Positions 9,637 to 19,866 of a DNA stretch of 64,000 nt are shown here, piece by piece. Both the position numbers and the translations under genes were made by a program. The notes under the pieces are model-generated. The model worked only from the letters and a program-made list of their open reading frames with translations. It was not told the DNA's origin and ran no database searches. Numbering within the stretch: position 1 is the stretch's first letter; each line of letters begins with the position of its first letter. The stretch spans positions 1-64,000 of the forward strand of contig NC_026614.1 of NCBI RefSeq assembly GCF_000182925.2, given 5' to 3'. The stretch is from Neurospora crassa OR74A. Taxonomy: Eukaryota; Ascomycota; Sordariomycetes; Sordariales; Sordariaceae.

Positions 9637-10213
9637 AATGAAAAATACTAAATCGGAGGATATATAACCACCGGAGCTTTAGCTTCTGGCTGCTTGCTTT
9701 AGCTAAAGCAAGCTACTAGTACTGAGGAGGCTAGCTTCGCCAGCCCCCCAATAGTAAGGCAAAGCAGATATGACTGTTGAAGAACTATTAGAAATGAAAT
9801 GTTAGAGAAGAATAAAAAAGGACGAGGACAACTTCGTTTAGCTGTAACTATCAAAAATATATTGATCCCAGCAGCACAACTTCGTTTAGCTAGCTAACTA
9901 AAAACCATATAAAAACTTACAAATATCCACCCCTCCGGGGTGGAATCGACCCGTCCCCCCGCCCTGCAGTACTGCAGGGGGGGGAAGGGTTGATTCAAGG
10001 GCCGAAGGGGCCTCGAATCGGGGGACCCCACGAATACGGCCCACACACGAAGGTGTGTGGGGTATTCGTGGGGCCCTCTTAGTTTAGCTCGTATTTTAAG
10101 TCATGCTCTTGGTTTTCCTTTTTAGCTTTTAAATAAAATTTAGCCTTGTTCATAAGTAGCCAAATAATGACGCTTCTGAGCCGGAGGCTATCAAAAAAAA
10201 AAATTAAATTTAA
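9637..10213. other. spacer between nad6 and tRNA-Val
   Basis: A fairly AT-rich first half without recognisable genes is followed by three GC elements. These are a CACCCCTCCGGGGTGG palindrome (~9930), a PstI palindrome (~9963) and a full CACGAATAC/GTGTGTGGG double hairpin (~10020-10077). Confidence 0.55.
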
Positions 10214-10286
10214 GAGAGATTAGCTCAGTTGGTAGAGCAACCGTTTTACACACGGAAGGTTGGGTGTTCGAATCACCCATTTCTCA
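10214..10286 (+). tRNA. trnV: tRNA-Val (UAC)
   Basis: Acceptor GAGAGAT pairs with ATTTCTC. The anticodon arm CCGTTTTACACACGG encloses UAC, and the T-arm GGGTGTTCGAATCACCC is perfect. It starts the V-I-S-P series before rnl. Confidence 0.94.
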
Positions 10287-10305
10287 TTTTTAATACTTAC
10301 TTTAG

Positions 10306-10377
10306 GATTCTTTAACTTAACTGGTAAAGTGCATTATTGATAATAATGATATTCAAGTTCGAGTCTTGAAAGAATTA
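10306..10377 (+). tRNA. trnI: tRNA-Ile (GAU)
   Basis: Acceptor GATTCTT pairs with AAGAATT, with a G-T first pair. The anticodon arm CATTATTGATAATAATG encloses GAU. It ends one base before tRNA-Ser. Confidence 0.92.
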
Positions 10378-10378
10378 A

Positions 10379-10463
10379 AGAGAATTGACCGAGTGGTTTA
10401 AGGTGGCTAGCTTGAAACTAGTTATGGTTCAAACCATCATGGGTTCGAATCCCATATTCTCTG
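10379..10463 (+). tRNA. trnS: tRNA-Ser (UGA)
   Basis: Acceptor AGAGAAT pairs with ATTCTCT. The anticodon arm CTAGCTTGAAACTAG encloses UGA (UCN codons), with a long variable arm. It is separated from tRNA-Ile by a single base, so the two must be cut from one transcript. Confidence 0.93.
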
Positions 10464-10778
10464 TTAATTAACTAAGGTTTGGTGATTCAAATTAGCCTCC
10501 TCCTACAGCCTCCTGTAGCTTCGGGGGACCCCGCCCCTTCCCCCCCTGCAGTACTGCAGGCCCCCCCCCCCCCCGCCCTGCAGTACTGCAGGGGGGGCGG
10601 GGGGAGGGGGGGGCGGCCCAAGCATTAAAAATAATGCAAGCGTGCTAGCTTGCATGCTAAAAATTTAGCATGCAAAGCAGCCAGCCAGCCTTAATAATTT
10701 AGCCATAATACCAAGGTCCCCATCTTTCCCCCGCCCTGCAGTACTGCAGGGCGGGGGGACGGCTAAAAAAAATTAAGC

Positions 10779-10815
<37 letters not shown>

Positions 10816-10934
10816 TTATTTTTTTTTTTAGCTTCCCCCCCCTGCAGTACTGCAGGGCGGGGGGACGGCTAAAAAAAAATTAAGCCAGCCTCAGTGGCTA
10901 AAAAAAATGCATAGCCGGCTAAAAAAAATAATGA
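10464..10934. repeat. nested GC elements and AGCC tandem tract
   Basis: At ~10523-10620 a GGGGACCCCGCCCC element has its loop replaced by two PstI palindromes (10547, 10578). Two further PstI palindromes (10736, 10846) have AGC(T/A)n arms. Between them runs a tandem AGCC microsatellite (~10770-10815). No gene is seen. Confidence 0.75.
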
Positions 10935-11008
10935 CGGATTAGAGTCAGATTGGTTACGACACTCCCTTTGGGAGGGAGATTTTCTGTGTTCGAGTCACAG
11001 TAATCCGA
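10935..11008 (+). tRNA. trnP: tRNA-Pro (UGG)
   Basis: Acceptor CGGATTA pairs with TAATCCG, and the anticodon loop carries UGG inside CTCCC/GGGAG. It is the last tRNA before rnl. Confidence 0.93.
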
Positions 11009-11120
11009 TGAGTTGGTTTACGTTACCCCCCTCCTCCACCCCTCCCCCCCTGCAGTACTGCAGGGCGGGGGGACGTGGAGGAGGGGGTAGCGAATTAATT
11101 AATTGTATAATGAAGAAGTC

Positions 11121-11131
11121 TTAGAAATGTA
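11121..11131 (+). promoter_or_regulatory. mitochondrial promoter for rnl
   Basis: TTAGAAATGTA matches the same consensus as the motif before rns. In Neurospora, transcription of the large rRNA precursor is known to begin at such a motif. It lies ~110 bp after tRNA-Pro, immediately at the predicted rnl 5' end. Confidence 0.72.
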
Positions 11132-14023
11132 ATGGATATAAAGCTTATGTTTATATATATAGACATATATAAGTATATAAAGAGACTACTACCAATAGCT
11201 ACACTATGTATTAAGGAGAGTATAACTTAATTTATGTTTATGATTTTATCATACCCCTAAAAATGACACCGAGGAGCAAGGGTCGGGTTAGCATCCTGGT
11301 TCGTACACCTTGGTGACCTAGGCTAGTACCAGGTCCCCCTCTAAGGGACTTGTCCCCCTCTAAGGGACTTGCGTCGGTCCTATCCTAGGCCGAATAGGTG
11401 AATAAATACTTACGGACGGCCTTGGTCTGTCCTAGAGGTTATCAACATATGAACTCTTAGAGAAATTACTTAATAAACGAAGTGAATTGAAATATCTTAT
11501 TAACTTCAGGAAAAGAAATCAAACGAGATTCTATGATTAGTGTGAACGAAAATAGAGCAGCCTATTAAAATAAGTAAAATGGCTTTAAAGCTGTTTGAAT
11601 ATTGTGGGGAACCTTCCTCAAAGGCTAAATATAATACATGAGTTACAGAGAAAAGTACCGTGAGGGAAAGCTTTGAAATAGTAGTTTTATAAGCAGCTCA
11701 AGCAATAAGAAAGCGAGAGCGTACCTTTTGCATAATGGGTCACCAAGTTAATTTTAGATGCGAGCGAATTTATTTATGTTTTTACTGATTAAACAATATA
11801 ATGAATCATAATTATTTTTGTAACGAGTATTAGTATTAAATCTTAATTTAATATTAGTATAAGTTTTCAGTATGGCGGCTACATAGCATAATCTATGCAG
11901 CCAGCCAATAATTGGATTTCCAATCCAATTTCGGTAATAAATAGATGTGCATAGTTAAACCGATCATTAAAATAATGAATAGTGTCTAAAGTTAGACCCG
12001 AAGCCTGGTGATCTTACTATAGTCAGGACTATAAAGGTCCGAACGGGTTATCGTTGCAAAGATATCCGAAGAACTATGGTAAGCGAGTGAAAGACAACAC
12101 TGACTAGGATAGCTGGTTTTCTGCGAAACCTATAATAGTAGGCAATTTAAGTAACATCTTAGTAGGTACAGAACTTAATCTCAGACAAGATGTAGATTTT
12201 CATACCTATGTTTAGGTATGAAATGCATTTTTTTTTGTATACATCGGGGGATCGTGAAGATTTTATCGGTGAGTATGTAGACTCGGAATGACAAAGATGA
12301 ATCTTGAATAATCAGACATAGAATGATAAGGTTGTATGTCAAAAGGGAAACAGCCCAGAACAAGAGTTAAGGTTCCAAAATTATTATTAAGTGAAATAAA
12401 GAAAGTTTTTATATAAGTCGACAAGAAGATGGGCTTGGAAGCAGCCATAATTTAAAGATCTCGTAACAGAGCACTTGTTAAATCTTAAAAGCATCGAAAA
12501 TTTAACGGATCTAAATAATATACCGAAACCTTGTCCATATGTAACATTAGTAATAATATGCTATTAATGTTATTTGATGGGGTAGCAGAACGTTGAGTGA
12601 ATCTTAGATTTTTTTTTTATAACTAAATATAGATGATAACTCAAGTGAGAATGGTGACATGAGTAACAAAAAAGAGTTTAAGGTACCTAAAAGGTATCTT
12701 AGAGTCTCGCCTAAAGCTTATGGCTACGTCAAGTAACGGCCTCTAAGTTTATAATCTGAAGATTATGACGATGAGAAAATAACGCGCAGAAGTGCGCTGC
12801 TTTGATACTTATGGTACCAACATTTAAAAGTGAAAATTGTGCAGGAAGGATCAGTATCCTTTCATTCTTATGTGGGGGAGTGGACAAAACTGAACAGAGT
12901 GTATCTGAACACAGATGAGTCCACACCCCCCCCCATGTAATGAATGAATGACAAACCGTACCTAGAATCTGAAACAAGTAAGCTAGTAGAGAATACGAAG
13001 GCGTGAATGAGATAACAATCATAAAGGAACTCGGCAAACTAACTACCGTAACTTAGGGATAAGGAGAGCTCATTAGTCTCGATTAATACGAGTAAAAAGG
13101 AAGAAGCATGGAATATTGTTGTACGACTGTTTAATTAAAACAAAGCACTTTGCAAAAAGACGATAAGTCTAAGTATTGAGTGTGATTTCTGCCCGATGCC
13201 GGCTGGTTAACGAATTTTCTAAATTGAAAAAAAATTTGGTTTCAGAGGAACCCCCGGTTAATGGCGGCCTTAGCGTGAGGGTCCTAAGGTAGCGAAATGC
13301 CTTGGCCGTTAAATGCGGTCTTGCATGAATGATGTAACGATACAACAGCTGTCTCTATGATTGACTCAGTGAAATTGGAATAACTGTGCAGATACAGTTT
13401 ACCTCTAGTTAGACGAGAAGACCCTATGCAGCTTTACTGTTACTAATTATTGAATACGATTCTGAAAATTTCCAGTGTAAAAGGTAATCGATAAGATATA
13501 ATTGAAACACCTTTATTTTTCTATCGTATTATTAAACCTTAAATTAAGGAACAATTGTTAGAAGACAGTTTATGCGGGGCACAGGCCCCATAAAGAGTAA
13601 ATGGGTGTGTCTAAAATTTATAAATTTATGTTTGCAATTTTTTATAGTGATTATATATCAAATCATCTTTATGCTATTCATAGAGTGTATTTATTATATT
13701 CCTTGGGTACAGTATAAAAATTATATATGTATTAATTTACATATATTTTTTCTAAGAAATTAGGTAAGATTTTGTTTATAGAGAAATTAGATGTAAAAAA
13801 AAAATCTTATGAGGGCGGTATTTAATAATCCGCTTCTAATATTTTTTTGTAGTTATTATTATAAATTTAATAATAATCATGTTTATTACTTAAAAAGCTT
13901 AATGGCTTAATCTTGCCTTACTGTTTGATTAACAACAAATCTTACAGTCGCGTAAGCGGGGCATAGGATCACAAGATACAAAAAGGAAAGATCTTGGATT
14001 TTTGGAAAAGCTACGCTAGGGAT

Positions 14024-16323
14024 GTTTGTCCTTCAATATTCTATTTAAGGGTGCTCCAAATGAGGCCTAAGGTGAAGCCTCAGCAAGCTCCACCCTTCGC
14101 AATGTAGCCTTAATAATTTAGTGCTCCTGCAGTCCTTTTTTTTCCCCCGCAAGCTTGCGGGTAGCCTCCGGCTAAGCGAAGCTCGGCCCTACCACTTCCC
14201 CCCCCCCCCTGCAGTACTGCAGGGAGGGGGAGGTTAGGAGCTCAAAAAATTACAGGACGCACATATTTATTTAGCTATAAACATTGCCATCCTTAAATAA
14301 AATTATTGATAATATATTGGGTTAATTTCAAAAATTACTTTTATAATTTAAGTAAATTTGAAGCGAAATTTATCTTAGCATAAGGTGGGTGCTAGCACAC
14401 AGTGTAGCTCGCTAGTGGCTAGTGGCTAGTGGCTAGTGCCTACTAAAAAGATAAAATCGTTCAACGACTATAAGGTGAGTAATGCTAACAATAATCCTTT
14501 ATTAACACCCAACTTTCTTTTTTTTATTATGTATAAAATATATAAATCAGCAAGTAGTAAAATAATTTAAGATGAATAATACTAACACTAACACTAATAA
14601 TAAAAATTTAGCCTCCTCTTCCGCTAGTGTAATTTTTAGTAAATATATAAATAATAATAATAATAAATTAATACCTTTTAAGATAAAAAATTCTGACCTA
14701 GGAAGAACGAGATATTTCCCTCCTATATCTAAAGAATGAAAAAATAGTATTTATGTCTTTAATCATAATAACTTAAAAAATTTACCTCTTTTTGATATAA
14801 ATATTAATTCCTTAATAAAAGATTATTTTAATTTACAATTTAAGGATAAAATTTTATTCAAAAAAAAGAGACTTTCTAAAGTTAAAGTTGTATCTCTGAA
14901 TAAAATATATGCTAGTAAAGCGGAAATAAAGCATACTAATACTAAAGCTATTTTAACTGTGTATACTTTTAATCGAGAAAAGATATCTTTATATAAAAAA
15001 ATAAAGAAATTAAAAAAATCTTTTTATTTTGTTTTTGATAAAATAATTTCTTTTAGTGAACGTGTAATATTGAGTGGTGTTCCTATAAGGGTAGATAAGG
15101 ATGGTAAGGTATTATCAAATCTGTATTTACCTTTTAGATTACGTGGTGTATTACCTTGAATTACTGAATCTCATGTGAATATTTGGAGAAAAATAATTAT
15201 AGCTTCCCTATATAAAGAATTAATACTTCTTAGAAAATACAAATTAAGATTAGATCTTAATAAGTATAAATTTGAAGAAAAACTTTTATATAGATTAAAT
15301 AATTTAATAATGAAGTATTATAATAAAAAAGTAGAGTTTAATATTGTAAATATGAGATCTTTTCTTCTTAATAGTGATATATTGACTAAAATATTAGCAC
15401 TTAAATTGAAAAACAGGAATGCCCGTGTAATAAAAATTATGGATGTTATATTAAATAAGGCAAATTTACCTAAAATAAATAGAGTTCAGGAAAAAGCTTC
15501 CTTAATAAAAAGTGTAGATTGAAATTTATTAGAAAATAAGTTTAAAAATCTCAATTTAAGTTTTATATTAAATGATGCTTCGTACGCGGAGCGTAATAAT
15601 TTATCTGAATTGTTAAATAAATTATATTATAATGTTCTTTTAGTCAGCCAAAAAGGGGTATGAGCGCTTCGCTCCCCGAAGGGGGAGCAGCCTTCCTTCC
15701 ACTCAAAGAGTGGAGGCTCGCCTACTAAATTTATTCAGAAAGGCGCAGGCGCAGCTTCGCTAGGAGGAAATGCTAAGGCGCAGCCTAAAGTTTCTAGCTT
15801 CGCTAAGGCCAAAAAATATGCAAAAATATATCAAATCATATTTAATTCTATAAATTATAAAAATATGGGTGGTCTAAGACTGGAAATTAAAGGTAGATTA
15901 ACTAAACGTTATAGAGCTGATAGATCTTTATTTAAAGTAAAATGAAAAGGTGGATTAAAAAATCTAGATTCGTCATATAAAGGGTTATCATCTGTAAATA
16001 TGAGAGGTTATGCTAAACCTAATGTAGAGTATTCAATATTTACATCTAAACGTCGTATTGGAGCTTTTGCAGTAAAAGGTTGAGTTAGCGGTAAATAGAA
16101 ATCCCGTATCCCCCCGTCCCCCCGCCCTGCAGTACTGCAGGGGGGGAGGGGGGATTAGGAAGTGCCACTTCTAAACCCCCGCAAGCTTGCGGGGGTTTGT
16201 TGAGGGGTAGGTTGTTTATATTACATTAAGATTAACTAATAAAAATACATATAAAAAAGAAATGAAGAAATAGTCTGAACCATTATGTGAATGATGGAAA
16301 TAAATCAATATGATAACAAGTTG
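14024..16323 (+). mobile_element. group I intron at the omega site of rnl
   Basis: The 5' exon ends in ...GGGAT and the intron ends in G, as group I introns do. The length of ~2.3 kb matches the known Neurospora large-rRNA intron, whose splicing needs the CYT-18 tyrosyl-tRNA synthetase. It carries rps3 rather than an endonuclease gene. A PstI palindrome (14208), a HindIII-type palindrome (14155), a GCTAGTG tandem tract (14405-14440) and further GC clusters after the ORF (16110-16200) lie in peripheral regions. Confidence 0.93.
14572..16098 (+). CDS. rps3: ribosomal protein S3/S5-type (rnl intron ORF)
   Basis: This 508-codon frame starts at ATG 14572 and ends in TAG. It encodes a very basic Asn/Lys-rich protein of the var1/S5 (rps3) class carried by the omega-site intron in many ascomycetes, a small mitoribosomal subunit protein. 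The C-terminal third (GGLRLEIKGRLTKRYRADRS, then SSYKGLSSVNMRGYAKPNVEY and KRRIGAFAVKGWV) is the conserved rps3 signature. Residues ~362-408 (nt ~15650-15800) are compositionally foreign. They read through GC-hairpin sequence in frame, including CGCTCCCCGAAGGGGGAGC and a CCACTCAAAGAGTGG hairpin, so the gene has tolerated mobile GC elements. Confidence 0.94.
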
Positions 16324-16995
16324 AACAGGCTAATTTGCGCAAGAGTGTACAAAATGAGTGCGCGGTTTGGCACCTCGATGTCGGCTTGACTAATCCTCAT
16401 GGATGCAGAAACTATGTAGGGTACGACTGTTCGTCGATTAAAAAGTTACATGAGCTGGGTTAAATACGTCGTGAGACAGTATGGTTTCTATCTTCTAGAG
16501 GGAATTAGAATATAATAAGGATTAACCTTTGTACGAAAGGAACATGGGGTACTATTGTTATACCTAGTTGTATAACAGTTTTATTAACCTCTGGTTTACC
16601 TGTTGTTTATGTGCCTTATATTAATTTCATGTGTGATGCTCCGCAAGGATATTACAGGGATGTTACCGTCACTTGAGTAAATACAATAGCATAAGCATGG
16701 CAGGAAAGCTAAGTTAGTCAAAAATAAGTGCTGAAAGCATATAGGCACGAAATTTACCTTAAGATATTTCTTAAATATACGTAAGAAAATATTACGTTAA
16801 TAGGCTTAGTTTGTAATAATCTAGAGATTTTAAGGAACTAAGTACTAATTTTATAAAAAACTGAATGATTAATATATCTTACATTTTCGCTACCCCCTCC
16901 TTTGCTCAAGGTCCCCATCACATTTAATTATGCCCCCCCCTGCAGTACTGCAGGGCGGGGGAAAGATGGGGGGCCCGCCAAGGAGGGGGGTAATG

Positions 16996-17068
16996 AGCCT
17001 GGTTAGCATAAAAGTAATGCAATTGTTTTGTAATCAATAGAAGCAAGTGCGATACTTGCACTGGGCTA
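16996..17068 (+). tRNA. trnT: tRNA-Thr (UGU)
   Basis: Acceptor AGCCTGG pairs with CTGGGCT, and the anticodon loop TTTGTAA carries UGU. It opens the T-E-M-M-L-A-F-L-Q-H-M series typical of Sordariomycetes. A composite PstI element (16905-16985) lies just before it. Confidence 0.93.
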
Positions 17069-17074
17069 TTTTAA

Positions 17075-17146
17075 GGATTAGTGGTCAAGTGGTACGACAT
17101 AGCTCTTTCAATGCTAAAATCGCGGGTTCGAATCCCGCCTAGTCTA
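17075..17146 (+). tRNA. trnE: tRNA-Glu (UUC)
   Basis: Acceptor GGATTAG pairs with CTAGTCT. The anticodon loop CTTTCAA carries UUC, and the T-arm CGGGTTCGAATCCCG is perfect. It is six bases from tRNA-Thr. Confidence 0.92.
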
Positions 17147-17223
17147 AATACGTAAATACATATATATATATAGAGCCGCAAGGCGTCTATTTATATGTAT
17201 GAGAGTTATATTTATATGTATGA

Positions 17224-17296
17224 GAGGCTATAGCTCAATTGGTAGAGCATACCGCTCATAACGGTAATTGTAAGTGTTCAAGTCACTTTAGCCTTA
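17224..17296 (+). tRNA. trnM: tRNA with CAU anticodon (elongator Met or lysidine Ile)
   Basis: Acceptor GAGGCTA pairs with TAGCCTT, and anticodon arm ACCGCTCATAACGGT carries CAU. Its D-arm resembles bacterial elongator tRNA-Met. AUA codons are abundant and read as Ile, so one of the three CAU tRNAs must be modified to LAU; the sequence alone does not say which. An AGCCGCAAGGCGTCT palindrome lies ~45 bp upstream. Confidence 0.88.
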
Positions 17297-17815
17297 TTTC
17301 GGTTTATTACCTTCCGCTTTTGCCCGTATCCCTAATCCCCCCCGTCCCCCCGCCCTGCAGTACTGCAGGGGGGGGAAGGGGGGGAGGCATTATTTTTTTT
17401 AGCTTTGCTAAAAAAAAAATTAGCCCGTCCCCCCGCCCTGCAGTACTGCAGGGGGGGGGCCGAAGGGGGGGGAAACGCAGGAGGGGGCCCCACGAATACC
17501 CCACACACACTTCGTGTGTGTGGGCCGTATTCGTGGGGTCCCTCGAAGCTAGGGGCTAAAATAAAGTAATAAATAGGGTACCCTATTTAAGGTCTCCCCC
17601 CTCCTCTTCCCCCTCCCCTTCCCCACCCTGCAGTACTGCAGGGGGGGCAGGTTTGCGGGGGGGGTGCGGAGCAAAGGAGGGGGGTTGCGAAGATACTAGC
17701 TAGCTGCACTAAATAAATATGTGCGAGCTACATGCTAGCTAGCTAGCTGCTAACGAAGTAAGCCATATTTATTTAAGCAGCCGCAATGCTATGTTTAGCT
17801 TCGCAGAGGTAATAA
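17297..17815. repeat. GC cluster with several element families
   Basis: Three PstI palindromes (17356, 17437, 17627) and a reverse CACGAATAC double hairpin (~17488-17545) are present. A GCTAGCTAGC-rich stretch (17695-17760) precedes the initiator tRNA. No gene is seen. Confidence 0.65.
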
Positions 17816-17886
17816 TGCGGATTATTGTAATAGTAACATATTTGGCTCATGTCCGAATGACATAGGTGCAAATCCTGTATCCGCAT
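17816..17886 (+). tRNA. trnfM: initiator tRNA-Met (CAU), copy 1
   Basis: Acceptor TGCGGAT pairs with ATCCGCA, and anticodon loop CTCATGT carries CAU. The T-loop has GTGCAAATC rather than the usual TTCRA, an unusual feature I recall for the sequenced Neurospora mitochondrial initiator tRNA. A second, apparently identical copy lies at 19333. Confidence 0.9.
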
Positions 17887-18139
17887 AGTTTTTAGCGCTA
17901 GCCCCCAAAGTTAACAATTTTTTATAGTCAGTAAGTTAGTCTATTTGTATTTATTTTCATCGCTACCCCCTCCTCGCTACCCCCTCCTTTGCTCAAGGTC
18001 CCCATCACATTTAATTATGCCCCTGCAGTACTGCAGGGCGGGGGAAAGATGGGGGCCCGCCCAGGAGGGGGGGGGGAGGAGGGCTGCTTGGTGCGAAGCT
18101 AGCTAAATAAGCAGCCGTGAATATAAATTGTTAACTTAA

Positions 18140-18221
18140 ATCCGAGTGATGGAATGGTAGACATAACATGCTTAAAACATGTGGGCTTCAAGCTGTGAAG
18201 GTTCAAGTCCTTCTTCGGATA
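18140..18221 (+). tRNA. trnL: tRNA-Leu (UAA)
   Basis: Acceptor ATCCGAG pairs with TTCGGAT. Anticodon arm ACATGCTTAAAACATGT carries UAA, with the long variable arm of class II. It is preceded by a composite PstI element (~17965-18080). Confidence 0.93.
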
Positions 18222-18437
18222 AATGCACACACTTTTTTATTAATATATGTATAAATATAAAGATGAATACTATGATGGGGCGGCTACATTGCTGCCCCGC
18301 TAGCTAGCCAGCTTATTTTTTTTTTAGCCGTCCCCCCGCCCTGCAGTACTGCAGGGGGGAAGCTAAAAAAAATTAACTCCCCCCGAAGGGAGGGAAACGG
18401 AAGATTCCATATTTATTATGGCGCACTCAATTAATAA

Positions 18438-18509
18438 GGGGGTATAGTATAATTGGTAGTACAGCAATCTTGCTCATTGCTTGTCAAGGTTCAAATCCTT
18501 GTATCTCCA
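18438..18509 (+). tRNA. trnA: tRNA-Ala (UGC)
   Basis: Acceptor GGGGGTA pairs with TATCTCC. Anticodon arm GCAATCTTGCTCATTGC carries UGC, and T-arm CAAGG/CCTTG is intact. Confidence 0.92.
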
Positions 18510-18780
18510 TCTCCCCCCCTCCTTTGCCCCCTCCCCTTCCCCACCCTGCAGTACTGCAGGGGGGGGCAGGTTTGCGGGGGGGGAAGAGGAGGGGGGTTGC
18601 GAAGTTTAATAAGTCGTCATATTATGGCTTCCGACCAGTTCCTCCCTCCCCCCCTAATCCCCCCGTCCCCCCGCCCTGCAGTACTGCAGGGGGGGAGGGG
18701 GGATAGGGGGATACGGGGGATACGGGGGATACGGAATAAAGTAATATTGTGTTAAATTTGATTACTTAACCGTTCTATAA

Positions 18781-18853
18781 GCCTGAGAAGCTCAATTGGT
18801 TGAGCAAAGCTTTGAAGCTGCTTTGGTTGTAAGTTCGAGTCTTACCTTAGGCA
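18781..18853 (+). tRNA. trnF: tRNA-Phe (GAA)
   Basis: Acceptor GCCTGAG pairs with CTTAGGC, and the anticodon loop TTGAAGC carries GAA. One mismatch closes the anticodon stem. Confidence 0.9.
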
Positions 18854-19332
18854 TTAAATGAAATATGGGCCCCATCACATTTAATTATGCCCCCCCCCTG
18901 CAGTACTGCAGGGCGGGGGAAAGATGGGGACCTTGGTGCGATGGGGGTAGAGGTTCCGTCGAGGGACCCCACGAATACGGCCCACACACGAAGGTGTGTG
19001 GGGTATTCGTGGGGCCCAGGCCGGCTGGAATGGTTTAATAACTGTCAAGTCTTGTCTGCTCCTGTCCTTTGGCTTTTGGTGGCTAGCGAAGGCTTTCAGC
19101 CTTCGGCTTTGCTTAATTTTTTTTCCGTCCCCCCGCCCTGCAGTACTGCAGGGGGGGAAGCTAAAAAAAAATAAGCGCAAGCTAAAGCTAAAGCGTAAAG
19201 CGTAAAGCTAAAGCGTAAAGCTAAAGCTAAGCCAGCTAATAAAAAAAAGATATTTTTTTATCAGGAGCCTTAGACCCAAAGGACTTAGGACGAAAAGGCG
19301 AAGCTAGCTAGCTTAAGCTAGCTTCTAAATAA
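18854..19332. repeat. GC clusters and AAGCTAAAGC tandem tract
   Basis: It holds PstI palindromes (18897, 19138) and a full CACGAATAC/GTGTGTGGG double hairpin (~18963-19018). A tRNA-Leu scrap follows (19019-19060). An irregular AGCTAAAGCGTAA tandem tract (19170-19235) echoes the GCTTTAGC tract near 1960 in reverse orientation. Confidence 0.65.
19019..19060 (+). pseudogene. fragment of tRNA-Leu (UAG)
   Basis: The stretch from GGCCGG...GGAATGGTTTAA to CAAGTCTTGTC repeats the anticodon 3' side, variable arm and part of the T-arm of the intact tRNA-Leu at 19545. Extra and missing bases leave it without an acceptor stem. It abuts a GC double hairpin directly, suggesting the element and tRNA piece moved or recombined together. 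Confidence 0.6.
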
Positions 19333-19403
19333 TGCGGATTATTGTAATAGTAACATATTTGGCTCATGTCCGAATGACATAGGTGCAAATCCTGTATCCG
19401 CAT
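19333..19403 (+). tRNA. trnfM: initiator tRNA-Met (CAU), copy 2
   Basis: This is an apparently identical copy of the tRNA at 17816, including short flanks (AATAATGCGG on the 5' side, CATAGTTTTT on the 3' side). Both copies look functional. It lies between tRNA-Phe and tRNA-Leu. Confidence 0.9.
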
Positions 19404-19470
19404 AGTTTTTTATTTTATTGCTAGCTAACCGATATTTTATTTATTTTTTTTTTATAAAGATATATTTCGG

Positions 19471-19530
19471 GGGACCCCGCCCCTTCCCCCCCCCTGCAGT
19501 ACTGCAGGGCGGGGAAGGGGGCGGGGCCCT
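19471..19530. repeat. PstI palindrome nested inside a GGGGACCCCG hairpin
   Basis: The arms GGGGGACCCCGCCCC and GGGGGCGGGGCCC of one element family flank a complete PstI palindrome where other copies have a TTCG loop. Comparable nested copies lie at ~19691-19762 and ~20609-20676, each just beside a tRNA. Confidence 0.8.
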
Positions 19531-19544
19531 ATATATATATATGT

Positions 19545-19628
19545 ATAGGTGTGCTGGAATTGGTAGACAGGTTCCGTTTAGGCCGGAATGGTTTAAAAAC
19601 TGTACAAGTTCAAGTCTTGTCATCTATA
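19545..19628 (+). tRNA. trnL: tRNA-Leu (UAG)
   Basis: Acceptor ATAGGTG pairs with CATCTAT. Anticodon arm TTCCGTTTAGGCCGGAA carries UAG (CUN codons), with a long variable arm. A nested GC element ends ~15 bp upstream. Confidence 0.92.
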
Positions 19629-19793
19629 TTTTTATTGCCGCCTGCGGCTCGCAACCCCCTCCTTTGCTCCGCAAAGGAGGGGGGGATATTTCGGGGGACC
19701 CGCCCCCCCCCTTCCCCCCCCCCCCTGCAGTACTGCAGGGCGGGGGGACGGGGGGCGGGCCCTATATATATATAATATAGCAATATTCTTTGA

Positions 19794-19866
19794 TATGTTG
19801 TAGACTAATGGGTAAGTCATAAATTTTTGGTATTTACAATTGAGTGTTCGAATCACTCCAACATAA
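19794..19866 (+). tRNA. trnQ: tRNA-Gln (UUG)
   Basis: Acceptor TATGTTG pairs with CAACATA, and the anticodon arm TAAATTTTTGGTATTTA carries UUG. A GC double hairpin variant (GGGGACCCCACAACATCC..) begins 4 bp after it. Confidence 0.92.

Larger units (their letters stand above)
11127..16865 (+). rRNA. rnl: large subunit ribosomal RNA, split by one intron
   Basis: Exon 1 runs ~11127-14023 and exon 2 16324 to ~16865. Conserved 23S landmarks include the GTGAACG..AATAGAGCAGCC region (~11540), GGTCCTAAGGTAGCGAAAT (~13270) and GACGAGAAGACCCTATG (~13412). In exon 2 they include AACAGGCTAATTTGCGCAAGAG, TTTGGCACCTCGATGTCGGC (~16366) and the sarcin-ricin-like GGATTAACCTTTGTACGAAAGGA (~16519). The intron sits between CTAGGGAT and AACAGG, the omega site. 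Exon 1 carries expansions, for example a hairpin bounded by GGGGGAGTGGAC and GTCCACACCCCC near 12870-12940. Both ends are approximate. Confidence 0.95.

Noticed and set aside
12729-13763. ORFs inside rnl exon 1 on both strands
   Set aside because: They fall in conserved or variable rRNA sequence and have no protein character.
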